A stretch of 64,000 bases of DNA, from contig UWOR01000006.1 of NCBI GenBank assembly GCA_900604495.1, positions 1-64,000 on the forward strand. Direction: 5' to 3'. Positions 47,196-56,189 of the stretch are shown here, one piece after another. The notes beneath the pieces are model-generated. The model saw nothing but the letters and a program-made list of their open reading frames with translations. It made no database searches and was not told where the DNA came from. Within the stretch, counting starts at the first letter, position 1. Every line of letters starts with the position of its first letter. The translations under genes were made by a program, and so were the position numbers. The stretch is from Desulfovibrio sp. Marseille-P6017 (GTDB lineage: Bacteria > Bacillota_A > Clostridia > Peptostreptococcales > Peptostreptococcaceae).

Positions 47196-47230
47196 TAAAA
47201 AAGAATTCTCTAAAAGGAGAATCCTTTTTT
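47196..47230 (-). terminator. Terminator of the small helical gene
   Basis: AAAAAAGAATTCTC and GAGAATCCTTTTTT pair around a TAAAAG loop, directly after the stop at 47232. Confidence 0.8.
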
Positions 47231-47231
47231 A

Positions 47232-47420
47232 TTACTTTTTATCTAATTTACTTATTAATTTATCTAGTATTTTTTTCTCTGTAGCATGTGTTTTGTTCTC
47301 TTCTTCAGTTATAGATGTATTTATAAGTCTATAGTATTTATCTTCTGATTCTTTACTATATTTATGTACTATTTCCTTTAATAAAGTCATTTCATCATGG
47401 TCTAGTTTTAAGTTTTTCAT
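47232..47420 (-). CDS. Small helical hypothetical protein
   Basis: The 62-residue product is charged and helical (MTLLKEIVHKYSKESEDKYY, then KKILDKLISKLDKK), with no cysteine or membrane segment. AGGAGG precedes the ATG and a terminator follows, so it is likely real. I do not recognise the family. It lies between ilvE and ilvA but has separate terminators. Confidence 0.55.
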   Translation of the reverse strand: MKNLKLDHDEMTLLKEIVHKYSKESEDKYYRLINTSITEEENKTHATEKKILDKLISKLDKK

Positions 47421-47485
47421 TTTACTATCCCTCCTTATTTATTGTTACTTATTTATTATTCTTTTTTAATTCTTTTATTAAATAT

Positions 47486-47521
47486 AAAAAGAGCAATACA
47501 TAAAAATTATGATTGCTCTTA
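47486..47521 (-). terminator. ilvA terminator
   Basis: AAAAAGAGCAATA pairs with a TATGATTGCTCTT arm and a T run on the minus strand, 40 bases after ilvA. Confidence 0.75.
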
Positions 47522-47559
47522 ATACTATATTCAATAACCTAAATTTATATTATTGAAAT

Positions 47560-48762
47560 TTACATTATTTCAAATCCAGCATCTTTTATAGCTTTTTTTA
47601 TTTTAGCTATATGTTCATGATTAAATGTTTCTATTGTCATTTTAGCATTTAACTTACCTATATCTCCTGTTGAAGATAAATTTGCTGTAATTATATTACC
47701 ATCAAGGGCACTTATTATTTTACTTAGCTCTGCTAATCCACCAGGTCTATCTTGTATAGCAGTTTCAAATGAATATCTTCTACCACTTTTAGTAAGTCCA
47801 ATAGAAATTATCTTTTGAAGAGTATTAACATCTATATTACCACCAGATATTATACATACTACATTTTCATTTTCTTTAGGTTTATACTTACCACTCAGTA
47901 TTGCAGCAGTTGTTACAGCTCCAGATCCTTCTGCAATTACCTTTTGATTTTCCATTAAAAATAATAGTGCTTGTGATATTTCATCTTCTTCTACTAATAT
48001 AACTTCGTCTACTAAATCTTTTGCTATTTCAAAAGTAATATCTCCTACAGTCTTAACTGATATACCATCTGCAATTGATGTTGATTTGAAAGCAGTAGTT
48101 ACTTTTCCATGTTTTATGGATTCATGCATAGAAGGTATATTTGCTGTTTGTACCCCTATTATTTTAACATTAGGATTAAGAGCTTTACTAGCTATAGCTA
48201 CTCCTGAAATAAGACCGCCACCTCCAATTGGACATATTATAGTATCAACTTTATAATCCAATTGTTCAAATATTTCAAGTCCTATGGTACCTTGACCAGC
48301 TATGACATATTTATCATTAAATGGATGTAAAAATGTTGCTCCAGTTTCTTTTTGTATTTCAACAGCCTTTGCATAAGCATCATCATATACTAATCCATCT
48401 AAAACAACTTTTGCTCCGTATCCTTTAGTTGCTGTTACTTTTGCAAGTGGCGCAGTTGATGGCATTACTATTGTTGCATCAATCCCATTCATTGTTGCAC
48501 CTAATGCTACACCTTGAGCATGGTTTCCAGCGCTTGATGCTATAACTCCATTGGCTTTTTCTTCTTCTGTTAAATTAGCTATTTTATTACAGGCACCTCT
48601 TAATTTAAATGAACCAGTTTTTTGTAAATTTTCGCATTTATAATAAATATTAGCATTTGTCATATTGCTTAGTTTTACACTTTCTAGTATATCAGTCTTT
48701 TTTACAATACCTTGTATAACTTTTTTTGCATCTTGTATATCTTTTAGTGTGATATTTGTCAT
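47560..48762 (-). CDS. ilvA: Threonine ammonia-lyase with C-terminal ACT domain
   Basis: PLP-dependent threonine/serine dehydratase making 2-oxobutanoate. The 400-residue protein has the PLP lysine in TGSFKLRGACNK near 50, the GGGGLISG phosphate loop near 178, and SGGNIDVN near 300. It ends with an ACT-type domain (DRPGGLAELSKIISALDGNI). The 400-residue length is the single-ACT form used in both biosynthesis and threonine fermentation. It is not in an operon with ilvE. Confidence 0.92.
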   Translation of the reverse strand: MTNITLKDIQDAKKVIQGIVKKTDILESVKLSNMTNANIYYKCENLQKTGSFKLRGACNKIANLTEEEKANGVIASSAGNHAQGVALGATMNGIDATIVMPSTAPLAKVTATKGYGAKVVLDGLVYDDAYAKAVEIQKETGATFLHPFNDKYVIAGQGTIGLEIFEQLDYKVDTIICPIGGGGLISGVAIASKALNPNVKIIGVQTANIPSMHESIKHGKVTTAFKSTSIADGISVKTVGDITFEIAKDLVDEVILVEEDEISQALLFLMENQKVIAEGSGAVTTAAILSGKYKPKENENVVCIISGGNIDVNTLQKIISIGLTKSGRRYSFETAIQDRPGGLAELSKIISALDGNIITANLSSTGDIGKLNAKMTIETFNHEHIAKIKKAIKDAGFEIM

Positions 48763-48892
48763 GTTCTCACTCCTATTGCTTATTTTTTACACAAATATAT
48801 ATTTTCCAATAATCAAATTTTATATTTTACATTTTTTATTAAGCTTGGGGAATTATAAATATACATAAGTTATTTTTGAAAGGAAGAATTCT

Positions 48893-50098
48893 ATGACTAA
48901 TAATAATAGTAATTATAAATATGTAATTGAAGTATCAGGATTTATATTAATGGCGACTACTTTTAGTATAATCAATAGTGTAAGTACTATACTTATAGCT
49001 CCAGTTACACATGCTCGAGGATTTACTATAAGTGAATACTCTTTTTTATTTACAATTAATGCCATAACAATTTCTATATGTTCACCAGTAATTGGTACTT
49101 TACTAAATAAAGTTAATATAAAAATTATAATGACTCTATCTTCTCTATTAGCAGGAGGTGGATATATATTATACGGTTTTGCCAATAGTATATTTAACTT
49201 TTATCTTATTGGGATAATTGTTTCTATAGGAGTATGTGGATTAACAACAATACCAATTTCTACAATGATATCTGATTGGTTTGAACCTCATAAAAAAGGT
49301 TCTATAATGGGTATAGTTTTTGCTGGAATTGGTACAGGTACATTTTTTTGGATGCAATTTGTATCTAGAATATTAGAAAATTATAATTATAGATTAGTTT
49401 ACCTATTATTAGGATCAGTCGTTTTAGTAGTATCTCTTATAATTAGTTTATTTATAGCAAGAAGACCTTCTCATGCTTATATAAAGGCTAAAGAATTAGG
49501 AAATGATTATGATGATAATTTAAATAATAAAAATTTAAATTTTAAAGAGATATCTCAAACTCCAAGTTTTTGGTCTTTTACAATAGGACTTTTTTTAATG
49601 GGAATAAGTTTTGCTGGAATTAAGCAACATATACAATCTTACTTATCTATTTTAGGTTATCCACTTAATTTCAATGCTAATATAGGTTCAATTTTAGCAG
49701 TAGTTGGACTTATTGCAAATATAATTGGAGGAATATTATTTGATAAATTTAAAACTAGAAAAGTATTAACTGGTCTTGGTATCATAACTATTATAAGTAT
49801 AATATTTTTACTTATTGCTAATAAACCTATATTTGCTTATTTGTTTGCAATATTCTATGGAATGACTATGTGTATATCTTCTATTTGGCCAGCATTTGGT
49901 GTGAGTAAAATTTTTTCTGATGATAACTACTCTGTTATATTCGGTATAGCTAATATGTTTATGACAATAGGTGCTTCTATTGGACCATTTTTATCTGGAT
50001 TAATAGCAGATACATCTTATGGATATAAAACTGCTTGGTTAATATATCTAGTAATAACAGTTACTTATTATTCATTATTTATTAAAACGACAAAATAG
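48893..50098 (+). CDS. MFS transporter
   Basis: The 401-residue protein has 12 hydrophobic segments with a central cytosolic loop (about 195-215). It resembles the OFA/monocarboxylate branch of the Major Facilitator Superfamily: TFSIINSVSTILIAPVTHARG, SIMGIVFAGIGTGTFFWMQ and SIWPAFGVSKIF are visible. Oxalate/formate-type or other organic acid substrates are typical, but its own substrate is not readable. AAAGGAAG precedes the ATG. The gene is complete and ends at a terminator. Confidence 0.85.
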   Translation: MTNNNSNYKYVIEVSGFILMATTFSIINSVSTILIAPVTHARGFTISEYSFLFTINAITISICSPVIGTLLNKVNIKIIMTLSSLLAGGGYILYGFANSIFNFYLIGIIVSIGVCGLTTIPISTMISDWFEPHKKGSIMGIVFAGIGTGTFFWMQFVSRILENYNYRLVYLLLGSVVLVVSLIISLFIARRPSHAYIKAKELGNDYDDNLNNKNLNFKEISQTPSFWSFTIGLFLMGISFAGIKQHIQSYLSILGYPLNFNANIGSILAVVGLIANIIGGILFDKFKTRKVLTGLGIITIISIIFLLIANKPIFAYLFAIFYGMTMCISSIWPAFGVSKIFSDDNYSVIFGIANMFMTIGASIGPFLSGLIADTSYGYKTAWLIYLVITVTYYSLFIKTTK

Positions 50099-50127
50099 CC
50101 TTGTAAAAATATACAAGGCTATTTTTT
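50092..50127 (+). terminator. Terminator of the MFS gene
   Basis: AAAATAGCCTTGTA and TACAAGGCTATTTTTT pair around AAAATA, overlapping the stop codon region. Confidence 0.85.
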
Positions 50128-50906
50128 ATCCAAAGAATTTTATTCCTAACATTAATATACCTAATACTACTAAAACTATTCCCGTTACACTATTAAGTTT
50201 TTCTTGAGTAGCTTTATTAGCAAACTTAGATGTTACCCATACACCAAGTAAAGTAGCTATTACACAAGTTATAAGAGCTATACTATCACCTAATCCTCAA
50301 ATAACCATATGGCTAGCGGCTCCTGTAAATGCAGTAAACGACATTATGAACACACTTGTGCCTACAGCTGTTTTAAATTAGACCCTAAGATACTAGTTAA
50401 GATGATTAACATCATCATTCCTCCATCAGCACCTATAAATCCACAAATAAATCCTACTATACATCCTGATATTGCTGATTTTATATATTTTTTATTTTTA
50501 ATATCCACTTTTATACTAACATTTTCTGATGATATAGATAATTTCTTCAACTATGTCTGCTTTTATAACTGGTTTAACTATAAATTTTATACCTAAAAGT
50601 AATGTCATATATATAGAAAAATTACCTAATGTTTTTTTGAGGGACTAGTGAGGCTAGGTAACTACCTATTGCTGTAAATATTAGTGTAGTTACAAGCATA
50701 ACTATGCCATTTTTTATATCTATATTTTTATTCTTATAATAAGTATATGCTGATACGGCTGATGCTAGCACATCACTAACTAATGCTATTCCTATTGCTT
50801 CATATGCATTAAATCCTAAAATTGTAGTAATCATTGGTGTTATTATAACAGCTGCAGAAAGTCTTGCAAGTCCTGCTATAGTATATATTAACAATGAAAA
50901 TAACAT
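50126..50906 (-). pseudogene. Decayed TauE/SafE-family transporter
   Basis: Frames from 50906 to 50126 encode a sulfite-exporter-type protein if three single-base changes are made: one A less in LVPQK|TLGN near 50635, one A less near 50545, and one A more near 50385. The pieces recovered are GLARLSAAVIITPMITTILG, GFICGFIGADGGMMMLIILT and TAVGTSVFIMSFTAFTGAAS. In addition, an in-frame TGA near 50301 sits where Trp is expected (HMVI-stop-GLGD). Three frameshifts plus a nonsense change favour true decay. It is downstream of, and overlaps, a truncated MarR-like ORF. Confidence 0.85.
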
Positions 50907-50908
50907 AT

Positions 50909-51042
50909 TTATATTTCTCCTTCTTTTATAAAATTACTACTCATTTCTATAAAACTTTAGTGAAAATTTTAAGTTCTTCTTCTCCAATGCCTTCAGTTAA
51001 GTTTTTTATTATCTGTGCCATCTCAATAATATAATCTTGCAT
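50909..51042 (-). pseudogene. C-terminal remnant of a MarR-type regulator
   Basis: From ATG 51042 (preceded by AAAGGAGGG) the frame encodes MQDYIIEMAQIIKNLTEGIG and ELKIFTKV, then a TAG. One additional T in the TTTT run near 50952 gives IEMSSNFIKEGEI and a stop at 50909, three bases before the TauE start. The sequence looks like the last dimerisation helices of a MarR protein; the DNA-binding part is missing. The palindrome at 51057-51078 is probably its former operator. Confidence 0.5.
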
Positions 51043-51056
51043 ATACCCTCCTTTAA

Positions 51057-51078
51057 AATAGTTAACTTGTTAACCATT
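51057..51078. promoter_or_regulatory. MarR-type operator palindrome
   Basis: AATAGTTAAC and GTTAACCATT flank TT; nine of ten positions pair. This form is typical of MarR family operators and is immediately upstream of the MarR remnant's RBS. Confidence 0.55.
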
Positions 51079-51162
51079 TTGTTTATATTTAGGTATTTAA
51101 TTATATCTAAGCATTAATAATAGGTTTTTTTTCATTTATATATACTCTCTCTATTATATTCT

Positions 51163-51662
51163 TTATTTTTCCTTATATAAAATATTAAAAGCAAACCAAC
51201 CTATAGATCCACCTAGTATATTTAGTATTAAATCTTCTGGATAAAAGATTTTTAAATTTGATATATACAAAATATTAATAACTAACTTACTTAGTTCTAT
51301 TGTGAATGATATTAGAAAAGATGTTGAAATAGACTTTTTTAAACTTCTTCTATTTTCATACTTTATACATAAATATATGATAAATGGTGATAAATTAATA
51401 TATTTACTCCAGTATGTATATGTGAAATAGTAATTCTTACAAGTATAAATATATATATTGTAAATATACTTGTCAAAACTTCTTCCCATATTCTAATTCT
51501 AATCTTATTTTTACTTTTATTCATTAATATTATAATTCTTGTAATTATCCAAATTAATAAACATAAAGCTAATAAACCCTTCAATCTAAATAAATGCATA
51601 TTTGACTTCTCCCTAAATGACAATTCTCCCTCTTTAATATTGTTACTTATTATTTTATTCAT
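51163..51662 (-). pseudogene. Frameshifted VanZ-family membrane protein
   Basis: The N-terminal frame (51662 to 51363) has a hydrophobic helix (GLLALCLLIWIITRIIILMN) and a second one (SIFTIYIFILVRITIS). The C-terminal frame (to 51163) has the VanZ-like end: FLISFTIELSKLVINILYIS and YPEDLILNILGGSIGWFAFN. They join near HTGVN|NLSPF at about 51400 with a single-base change. Such proteins are common in Firmicutes and are not tied to vancomycin resistance here. Length after joining is about 165 residues. Confidence 0.7.
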
Positions 51663-51789
51663 AACTCATTACAATTTTATCATAACATCGGTGCGAAAAT
51701 TGTCTAAACATAGGATTAAATCAACTTTTAATAATTAATTTAAATAAATATACGTTTACTATATAAATTATACACTCATTCCAAATTCT

Positions 51790-52314
51790 TCAGCTATTTT
51801 TTAAACCTTCAGTATTTTTTATATCACCTTTTTCATTTAATCCCTTAAAATATAGCTTTCCTATATCCATCCAATTTAAATAATCAACTATTAAATCATA
51901 TGAGTCCAATATACCATCAAAAGCACTATCATTAATGTCTTCTCCACATACTAATATTGCGCATTCTTTCCCTTTTAAACTTCTTTTCCCTATAGAAAAT
52001 GGATAAAACTTATCTATTAACATTTTAAGTTGTGATGGAAATGAAAACCAATAAAGTGGAGTTGAAAATACTACTATATCTGCATCTTCTATTAATGGTG
52101 CTATTTTATTAAAATCATCATCCATACAAAATGCTTTTTTATTTTGAAAACATTGTCTACATGATTGACATGGTTTTATATTAAGAAAAGCTGCTTGCTC
52201 TTTTTTTACAATATGACCAACTTTTCTAGCACCTGATATAAATGCATCTGCAACTAGATCACTATTGCCCTTTTTCCTTGGGCTACCTGTAATGACAAGT
52301 ATATTCTTCCACAT
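51790..52314 (-). CDS. NAD(P)H-dependent FMN reductase-type flavoprotein
   Basis: The 174-residue protein is of the flavodoxin-like reductase family: VITGSPRKKGNSDLVADAFI (FMN phosphate loop), CQSCRQCFQNKKAFCMDDDF and STPLYWFSFPSQLKMLIDKF (isoalloxazine contact). The last codons are shifted: removing one A from the A6 run near 51797 changes EGLKNS-stop to EGLKIAEEFGMSV, ending at 51768. This may be a late frameshift or a sequencing error; most of the domain is intact. An ATG at 52314 starts the coding region. Electron donor and substrate are unknown. Confidence 0.8.
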   Translation of the reverse strand: MWKNILVITGSPRKKGNSDLVADAFISGARKVGHIVKKEQAAFLNIKPCQSCRQCFQNKKAFCMDDDFNKIAPLIEDADIVVFSTPLYWFSFPSQLKMLIDKFYPFSIGKRSLKGKECAILVCGEDINDSAFDGILDSYDLIVDYLNWMDIGKLYFKGLNEKGDIKNTEGLKNS

Positions 52315-52492
52315 ATAAAAATCCTCACTTATTTAACTTAACTTTGTATGTAATAATATATTCTTATAAAAACTTTTATATTACACTACTTCTTACTATA
52401 TTTCGCTTAAGAACAAGTTCATTTTTTATTAGGTTAAAAATTACTTTCATTTGGTAAAATACTTATATGTCAAAACATAAGGAGAATAATTA

Positions 52493-52812
52493 TGATTATA
52501 AATATAACTGATCCAGCCAAGTCTAATCTAGATGATATGTTTAATAATTATAATCTTATAGAAAAATATTTTATGGTTTATATTCAACAAATTAGTTCAT
52601 GATATGGACCTATATTTTATGTATCTCTGGATGAGCCTACTGGTAATGATACTGTATTTAAAGTTGATGATTATAATGTCATTTTAAATACAGACTTAGC
52701 AAATAATATAGAAGTAATTAATATTTTTTATTCTGGTGGATTATTTAGAGTAAGTACAGACCTTGTTTGGAATGAAGAGTATTACTATGCACCTTGGTCT
52801 AAACCATGGTGA
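52493..52812 (+). pseudogene. HesB/IscA-like ORF with in-frame TGA at the conserved Cys position (candidate selenoprotein)
   Basis: AGGAG precedes an ATG at 52493, but the downstream frame is only recovered by adding one A near 52500. It then reads INITDPAKSNLDDMFNNY, MVYIQQISS, TGA (52600-52602), YGPIFYVSLDEPTGNDT, VFKVDDYNVILN, FYSGGLFRVSTD and ends PWSKPW with a stop at 52812. The gene at 7067-7390 has IRIYFAGFGCSGPSFGLALDE, so TGA aligns with Cys36 there (codon 37 here). In selenoprotein members of this family Sec occupies this site. I find no convincing SECIS hairpin: only a 4-bp helix at 52622-52633. Both a Sec reading and decay are possible. Confidence 0.55.
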
Positions 52813-52860
52813 TTATTTATAATTGATTATTGAATTTTAATTTTTATAATTAGTTTTTTA

Positions 52861-52909
52861 TTTTATGTTTTATCCATATTCCTACTAGGAATATGGATAA
52901 AACATAAAA
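52861..52909. repeat. Perfect 49-base palindrome between the HesB-like and AraC-like ORFs
   Basis: Arms of 24 bases (52861-52884 and 52886-52909) are perfectly complementary around a single C. The T tract comes before the stem and the A tract after it on both strands, the reverse of an intrinsic terminator. Confidence 0.8.
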
Positions 52910-52963
52910 AGTTGTACATATATTGATAAGTTAATAAATATTTATACAACTTTTTATACTTTG

Positions 52964-53428
52964 CTATATTATTTTAATTGAAATATTTTTTGCATAATGT
53001 TCATTTATATATTTAATAGACTTAAATTCATTTTCATTAATTATCATTTCATAACAATACATGAATAAATTATTTATAGAAGAAGAGCTTTTCTTTTTTT
53101 GAGACTCACTAAAAAATAGATGCTTTATTGATTTCCACTTATCATCAAATATAATCTCTTTACCTCCATCTATTTTATTCATATCACATTTTTTTAGATA
53201 ATTAGTCGGTATATCAAGAACTAAAAATTCATTAATTTTATTAGCATTAAACAAGTGTTCACAATTTGGAGGAAGAAAAAATATAGATTCATTTCCTATA
53301 CTTAAGAATTTTTAGTTAGTTTCTATATTAATATTTCCGTTAATAGGTAAAATCAACTGTCCATATGGATGAGTGTGCACTTTGTTATTATCTTGATATA
53401 TTCTACGTTCACATATTATACTATTCAA
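52964..53428 (-). pseudogene. AraC-family regulator remnant
   Basis: From TTG 53428 the minus strand encodes CERRIYQDNNKVHTHPYGQL and PINGNINIETN, then TAA, then KFLSIGNESIFFLPPNCEHL in the same frame. This is a cupin-type AraC sensor domain. The remainder (FNANKINEFLVLDIPTNYLK) continues to INEHYAKNISIKII and stops at 52964, at the beginning of the first HTH motif. The DNA-binding domain is therefore missing and the N-terminal part has a nonsense codon. Confidence 0.6.
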
Positions 53429-53517
53429 AAGTAAATTTCACTCCATATGTTATATTTATTTATAAAGTATATAATATTATACTTTATCTTACAAACTCAT
53501 TAAATGAAAATTGATAT

Positions 53518-53557
53518 AAAAAAGAACTAAGTATTCTAACTACCTAGTTCTTTTTTA
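53518..53557 (-). terminator. Hairpin downstream of the rubrerythrin gene
   Basis: AAAAAAGAACTAAGTA pairs imperfectly with TACCTAGTTCTTTTTT, with a T run on both strands. Confidence 0.75.
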
Positions 53558-53625
53558 TATCAATCTCAAGTTAAATATTTAAAATAGTTATAAATTTATG
53601 TATTTTATTTCAAAGTCACTATTTT

Positions 53626-54219
53626 CTAGTTTTCAAAAGGTGATTTTGAATATAATATAAAATATCCTTGTGGATGTTGACATACAGGACATGATTTAGG
53701 TGCTTCTTTACTAGTATGAATATGACCACAATTTAAACAAATCCATTGCTCTTCTTTATCACTTTTAAATAATGTTCCACTTTCAATCTTTTGGGCAAAA
53801 TCCCCAAACCTATCTCCATGAGTTTTTTCAATTTGAGATATTTGCTCAAAGCTATTAGCAACAGCTATAAAACCTTCTTCTCTAGCTGTATTTGCGAAGT
53901 TTTTATAAATCTCTTCATATTCTTGATATTCATCATGTTGAGCAGCTCTTAGTGTCTGAACTATATTATCAAAAACCTCTACAGGATACCCTCCATCTAT
54001 GTGTATAGTTCCTCCAGAAAGTTCCTTAAGATGGTTAAAAAATACTTTTGCATGTGCCCTTTCTTGATCTGCAGTATATAAAAATGCCTGCTCTATTAAA
54101 GTTAATTTATCTTGTTTAGCTTGTGATGCTCCAAAAGTGTATCTATTTCTAGCTTGACTTTCTCCTGCAAAAGCTCTCATTAAATTAACTTTTGTAATGC
54201 TATCTTTTAATAAGTTCAT
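53626..54219 (-). CDS. rbr: Rubrerythrin
   Basis: Reduces hydrogen peroxide in anaerobes through a di-iron centre and a rubredoxin domain. The 197 residues include AFAGESQARNRYTFGA near 16, ADQERAHAKVFFNHL near 49 (di-iron ligands), a second ligand block (FANTAREEGF, SQIEKTHGDRF) and a C-terminal rubredoxin domain with WICLNCGHI and CPVCQHPQGYF. All Fe ligands appear present. AGGAGG precedes the ATG. It is intact within an otherwise decaying stretch. Confidence 0.96.
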   Translation of the reverse strand: MNLLKDSITKVNLMRAFAGESQARNRYTFGASQAKQDKLTLIEQAFLYTADQERAHAKVFFNHLKELSGGTIHIDGGYPVEVFDNIVQTLRAAQHDEYQEYEEIYKNFANTAREEGFIAVANSFEQISQIEKTHGDRFGDFAQKIESGTLFKSDKEEQWICLNCGHIHTSKEAPKSCPVCQHPQGYFILYSKSPFEN

Positions 54220-54312
54220 TTTATTTCCTCCTATTTATGGTAAATTCTTTTATTATTATCTCCTATAACCCTTTGAATTTATTCATTTTTAAATAAAAGG
54301 AAGTATACTATA

Positions 54313-55283
54313 TTATTCTATACATTCAATTAATTCATAACATCGTTCTTTTGTTAAACTACATAACATTTCATTAACTTCTATATAACTTAAATTATCT
54401 TCTAAATCACTATGTTCTATATTTAACTTTTCTTCTTTTTCACTAATCCATTTTATTTTTTCATCTTTTAAAATTTTTATTTTTTCACTAGGTAAATATA
54501 TTTCTAAATCATTATATATTTCATTTAAAACTAAGTCATATTTTTGATATAATGAATATAATATATCTCCATACTCTTTACTACTTAGCCCACTGTTAAA
54601 TTTTTCTAAAGCACTTTCTTCTTCATTACTTATTATATAAATTCTATTTAAATATTCTTCTTTTATATATTCTAGATTATTTCTTTTTTACATTCCTCTA
54701 TATATTCTTCTATAGGAATTAAAATATCAAAATTATCTTCATTTGAATAATATACTTCTTTTGTTATACTATCTATACAAAATCTAAAATCTATATCTTC
54801 ATCTGAATTAATTATATATACACAATAATATTTTGATCCATTTAATTCTATAATACTATTAAGTCCAGATTCATCCGTTCCTATATTAAAATAGGTAGTA
54901 TCCATTATATTACTTAACTTTTGTTTACAAATTTCTAACGCTTCTTCTTGTGATATATGTGTATCTTTAATTTGTTCAATTCTTTGTGTGCTTACTAAAT
55001 TAGTTATATGTTGAGAATTTTTTTGATTTTGTTCTTCTTGGCTACTCTCTTCTATAAATTGACTCTTTTGACTATTACTAATATTATCTTCTGATGTTTT
55101 CATATATTCTATAATTTTTAATATAGTAAATGTCATACTTAATATTGTAATTATAAGTATTATTATTATAGCTTTTAACATATACTCATTTTTATTTATC
55201 ATTGTATAATTTATATCTTGTCCGCAATTATTACAGTATTTAGCATCTTCATCTAATCTATTTTTACAAGTTGTGCATCTCAT
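54313..55283 (-). pseudogene. Zinc-ribbon membrane protein with LprI-like C-terminus, frameshifted
   Basis: The first frame (55283 to 54672) has an N-terminal zinc ribbon, CTTCKNRLDEDAKYCNNCG, a membrane helix (MLKAIIIILIITILSMTFTI) and a Ser/Gln-rich linker. It stops at KKEII. Adding one A to the A6 run near 54682 continues it as RNNLEYIKEEYLNRIYIISN, then SGLSSKEYGDILYSLYQKYD and NEMLCSLTKERCYELIECIE, ending at TAA 54313. That tail looks like the DUF1311/LprI lysozyme-inhibitor-type domain. The intact protein would have about 323 residues. Either frameshift mutation or sequencing error. Confidence 0.7.
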
Positions 55284-55429
55284 ATTTTATTTATCCCCCC
55301 TTTTATAAATTATAGTATATTTTACTATATATTTACTTAATTATTATATTATTTTTACCTAAAATAATATAAATTCTATACTGTCATACATTTCTAATTC
55401 TTATTCTATGAAATTTATTTAAAGTTATA

Positions 55430-55473
55430 AAAAAGTGTAGTTAAGATTGTGTTCTCACAAGCTTAACTACACT
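55430..55473 (-). terminator. Terminator of the acetyltransferase gene
   Basis: GTGTAGTTAAG and CTTAACTACAC pair around a loop that itself has GTG/CAC pairing; a T run follows on the minus strand. Confidence 0.8.
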
Positions 55474-55536
55474 CATAACAATAGTATCCGACTTCTATTT
55501 AACTATGAATAAATTAAATTTTATTATTTCTTTATA

Positions 55537-56046
55537 TTATATACTTAGAATCTTCTCAAAAGCTATTCTTTTACTTCCATCGTCTAAAAGTACCAATCCA
55601 CAATACTTAAATCTATTTTTATTAAGTGATCTTTGCATTGATATATTTTCCTCATGTGTATCTATCCTTATACTATTAATTCCTTTGTCTAAACAAATTT
55701 TCTCTACATATCTAATAATTTCAGATAATAAACCTAATCCTTTATAGGCATTATCTACTGCTACTCTATGAATAACAGCATAATCGTCATTACTTAACCA
55801 CTCACCATCATAAATAGAATCATATGTACTTTCTCCATCAAAAGAAATAGCTGCTGTAGCTACAATTTCATTATCTTTTAATAATACATAACTATATTCA
55901 TTTTCAATATCATTATTTATAGTTTCAATATTAGGATAGTTGTTTTGCCATTGATCTATCCCTTGTTCTTTAAAATAAACTTGAGCTTGATTGATAATAT
56001 TCATTATACCAAACACATCTTCATTAATTGCTCTCCTAAACTTCAT
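55537..56046 (-). CDS. GNAT-family N-acetyltransferase
   Basis: The 169-residue protein begins MKFRRAINEDVFGIMNIINQ and has the acetyl-CoA loop AVDNAYKGLGLLSEIIRYVE near 95-115, then IRIDTHEENISMQRSLNKNRF near 125-145 as in typical GNAT proteins. The substrate cannot be read from sequence. AAGGAG precedes the ATG. It is monocistronic. Confidence 0.85.
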   Translation of the reverse strand: MKFRRAINEDVFGIMNIINQAQVYFKEQGIDQWQNNYPNIETINNDIENEYSYVLLKDNEIVATAAISFDGESTYDSIYDGEWLSNDDYAVIHRVAVDNAYKGLGLLSEIIRYVEKICLDKGINSIRIDTHEENISMQRSLNKNRFKYCGLVLLDDGSKRIAFEKILSI

Positions 56047-56126
56047 ACTAATTCTCCTTTTTAATATATCTTAATAAATATATATACTCTTCAATAGATA
56101 TACCATAATATCTATTTTTAATCAAT

Positions 56127-56165
56127 AAAAAGAGAATCTATATCTTAATATAGATTCTCTTTTTA
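56127..56165 (-). terminator. Terminator of the amidase gene
   Basis: AAAAAGAGAATCTATAT and ATATAGATTCTCTTTTT pair over a CTTA loop. Confidence 0.9.
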
Positions 56166-56189
56166 TTACTTATATACTACAAATTTATA

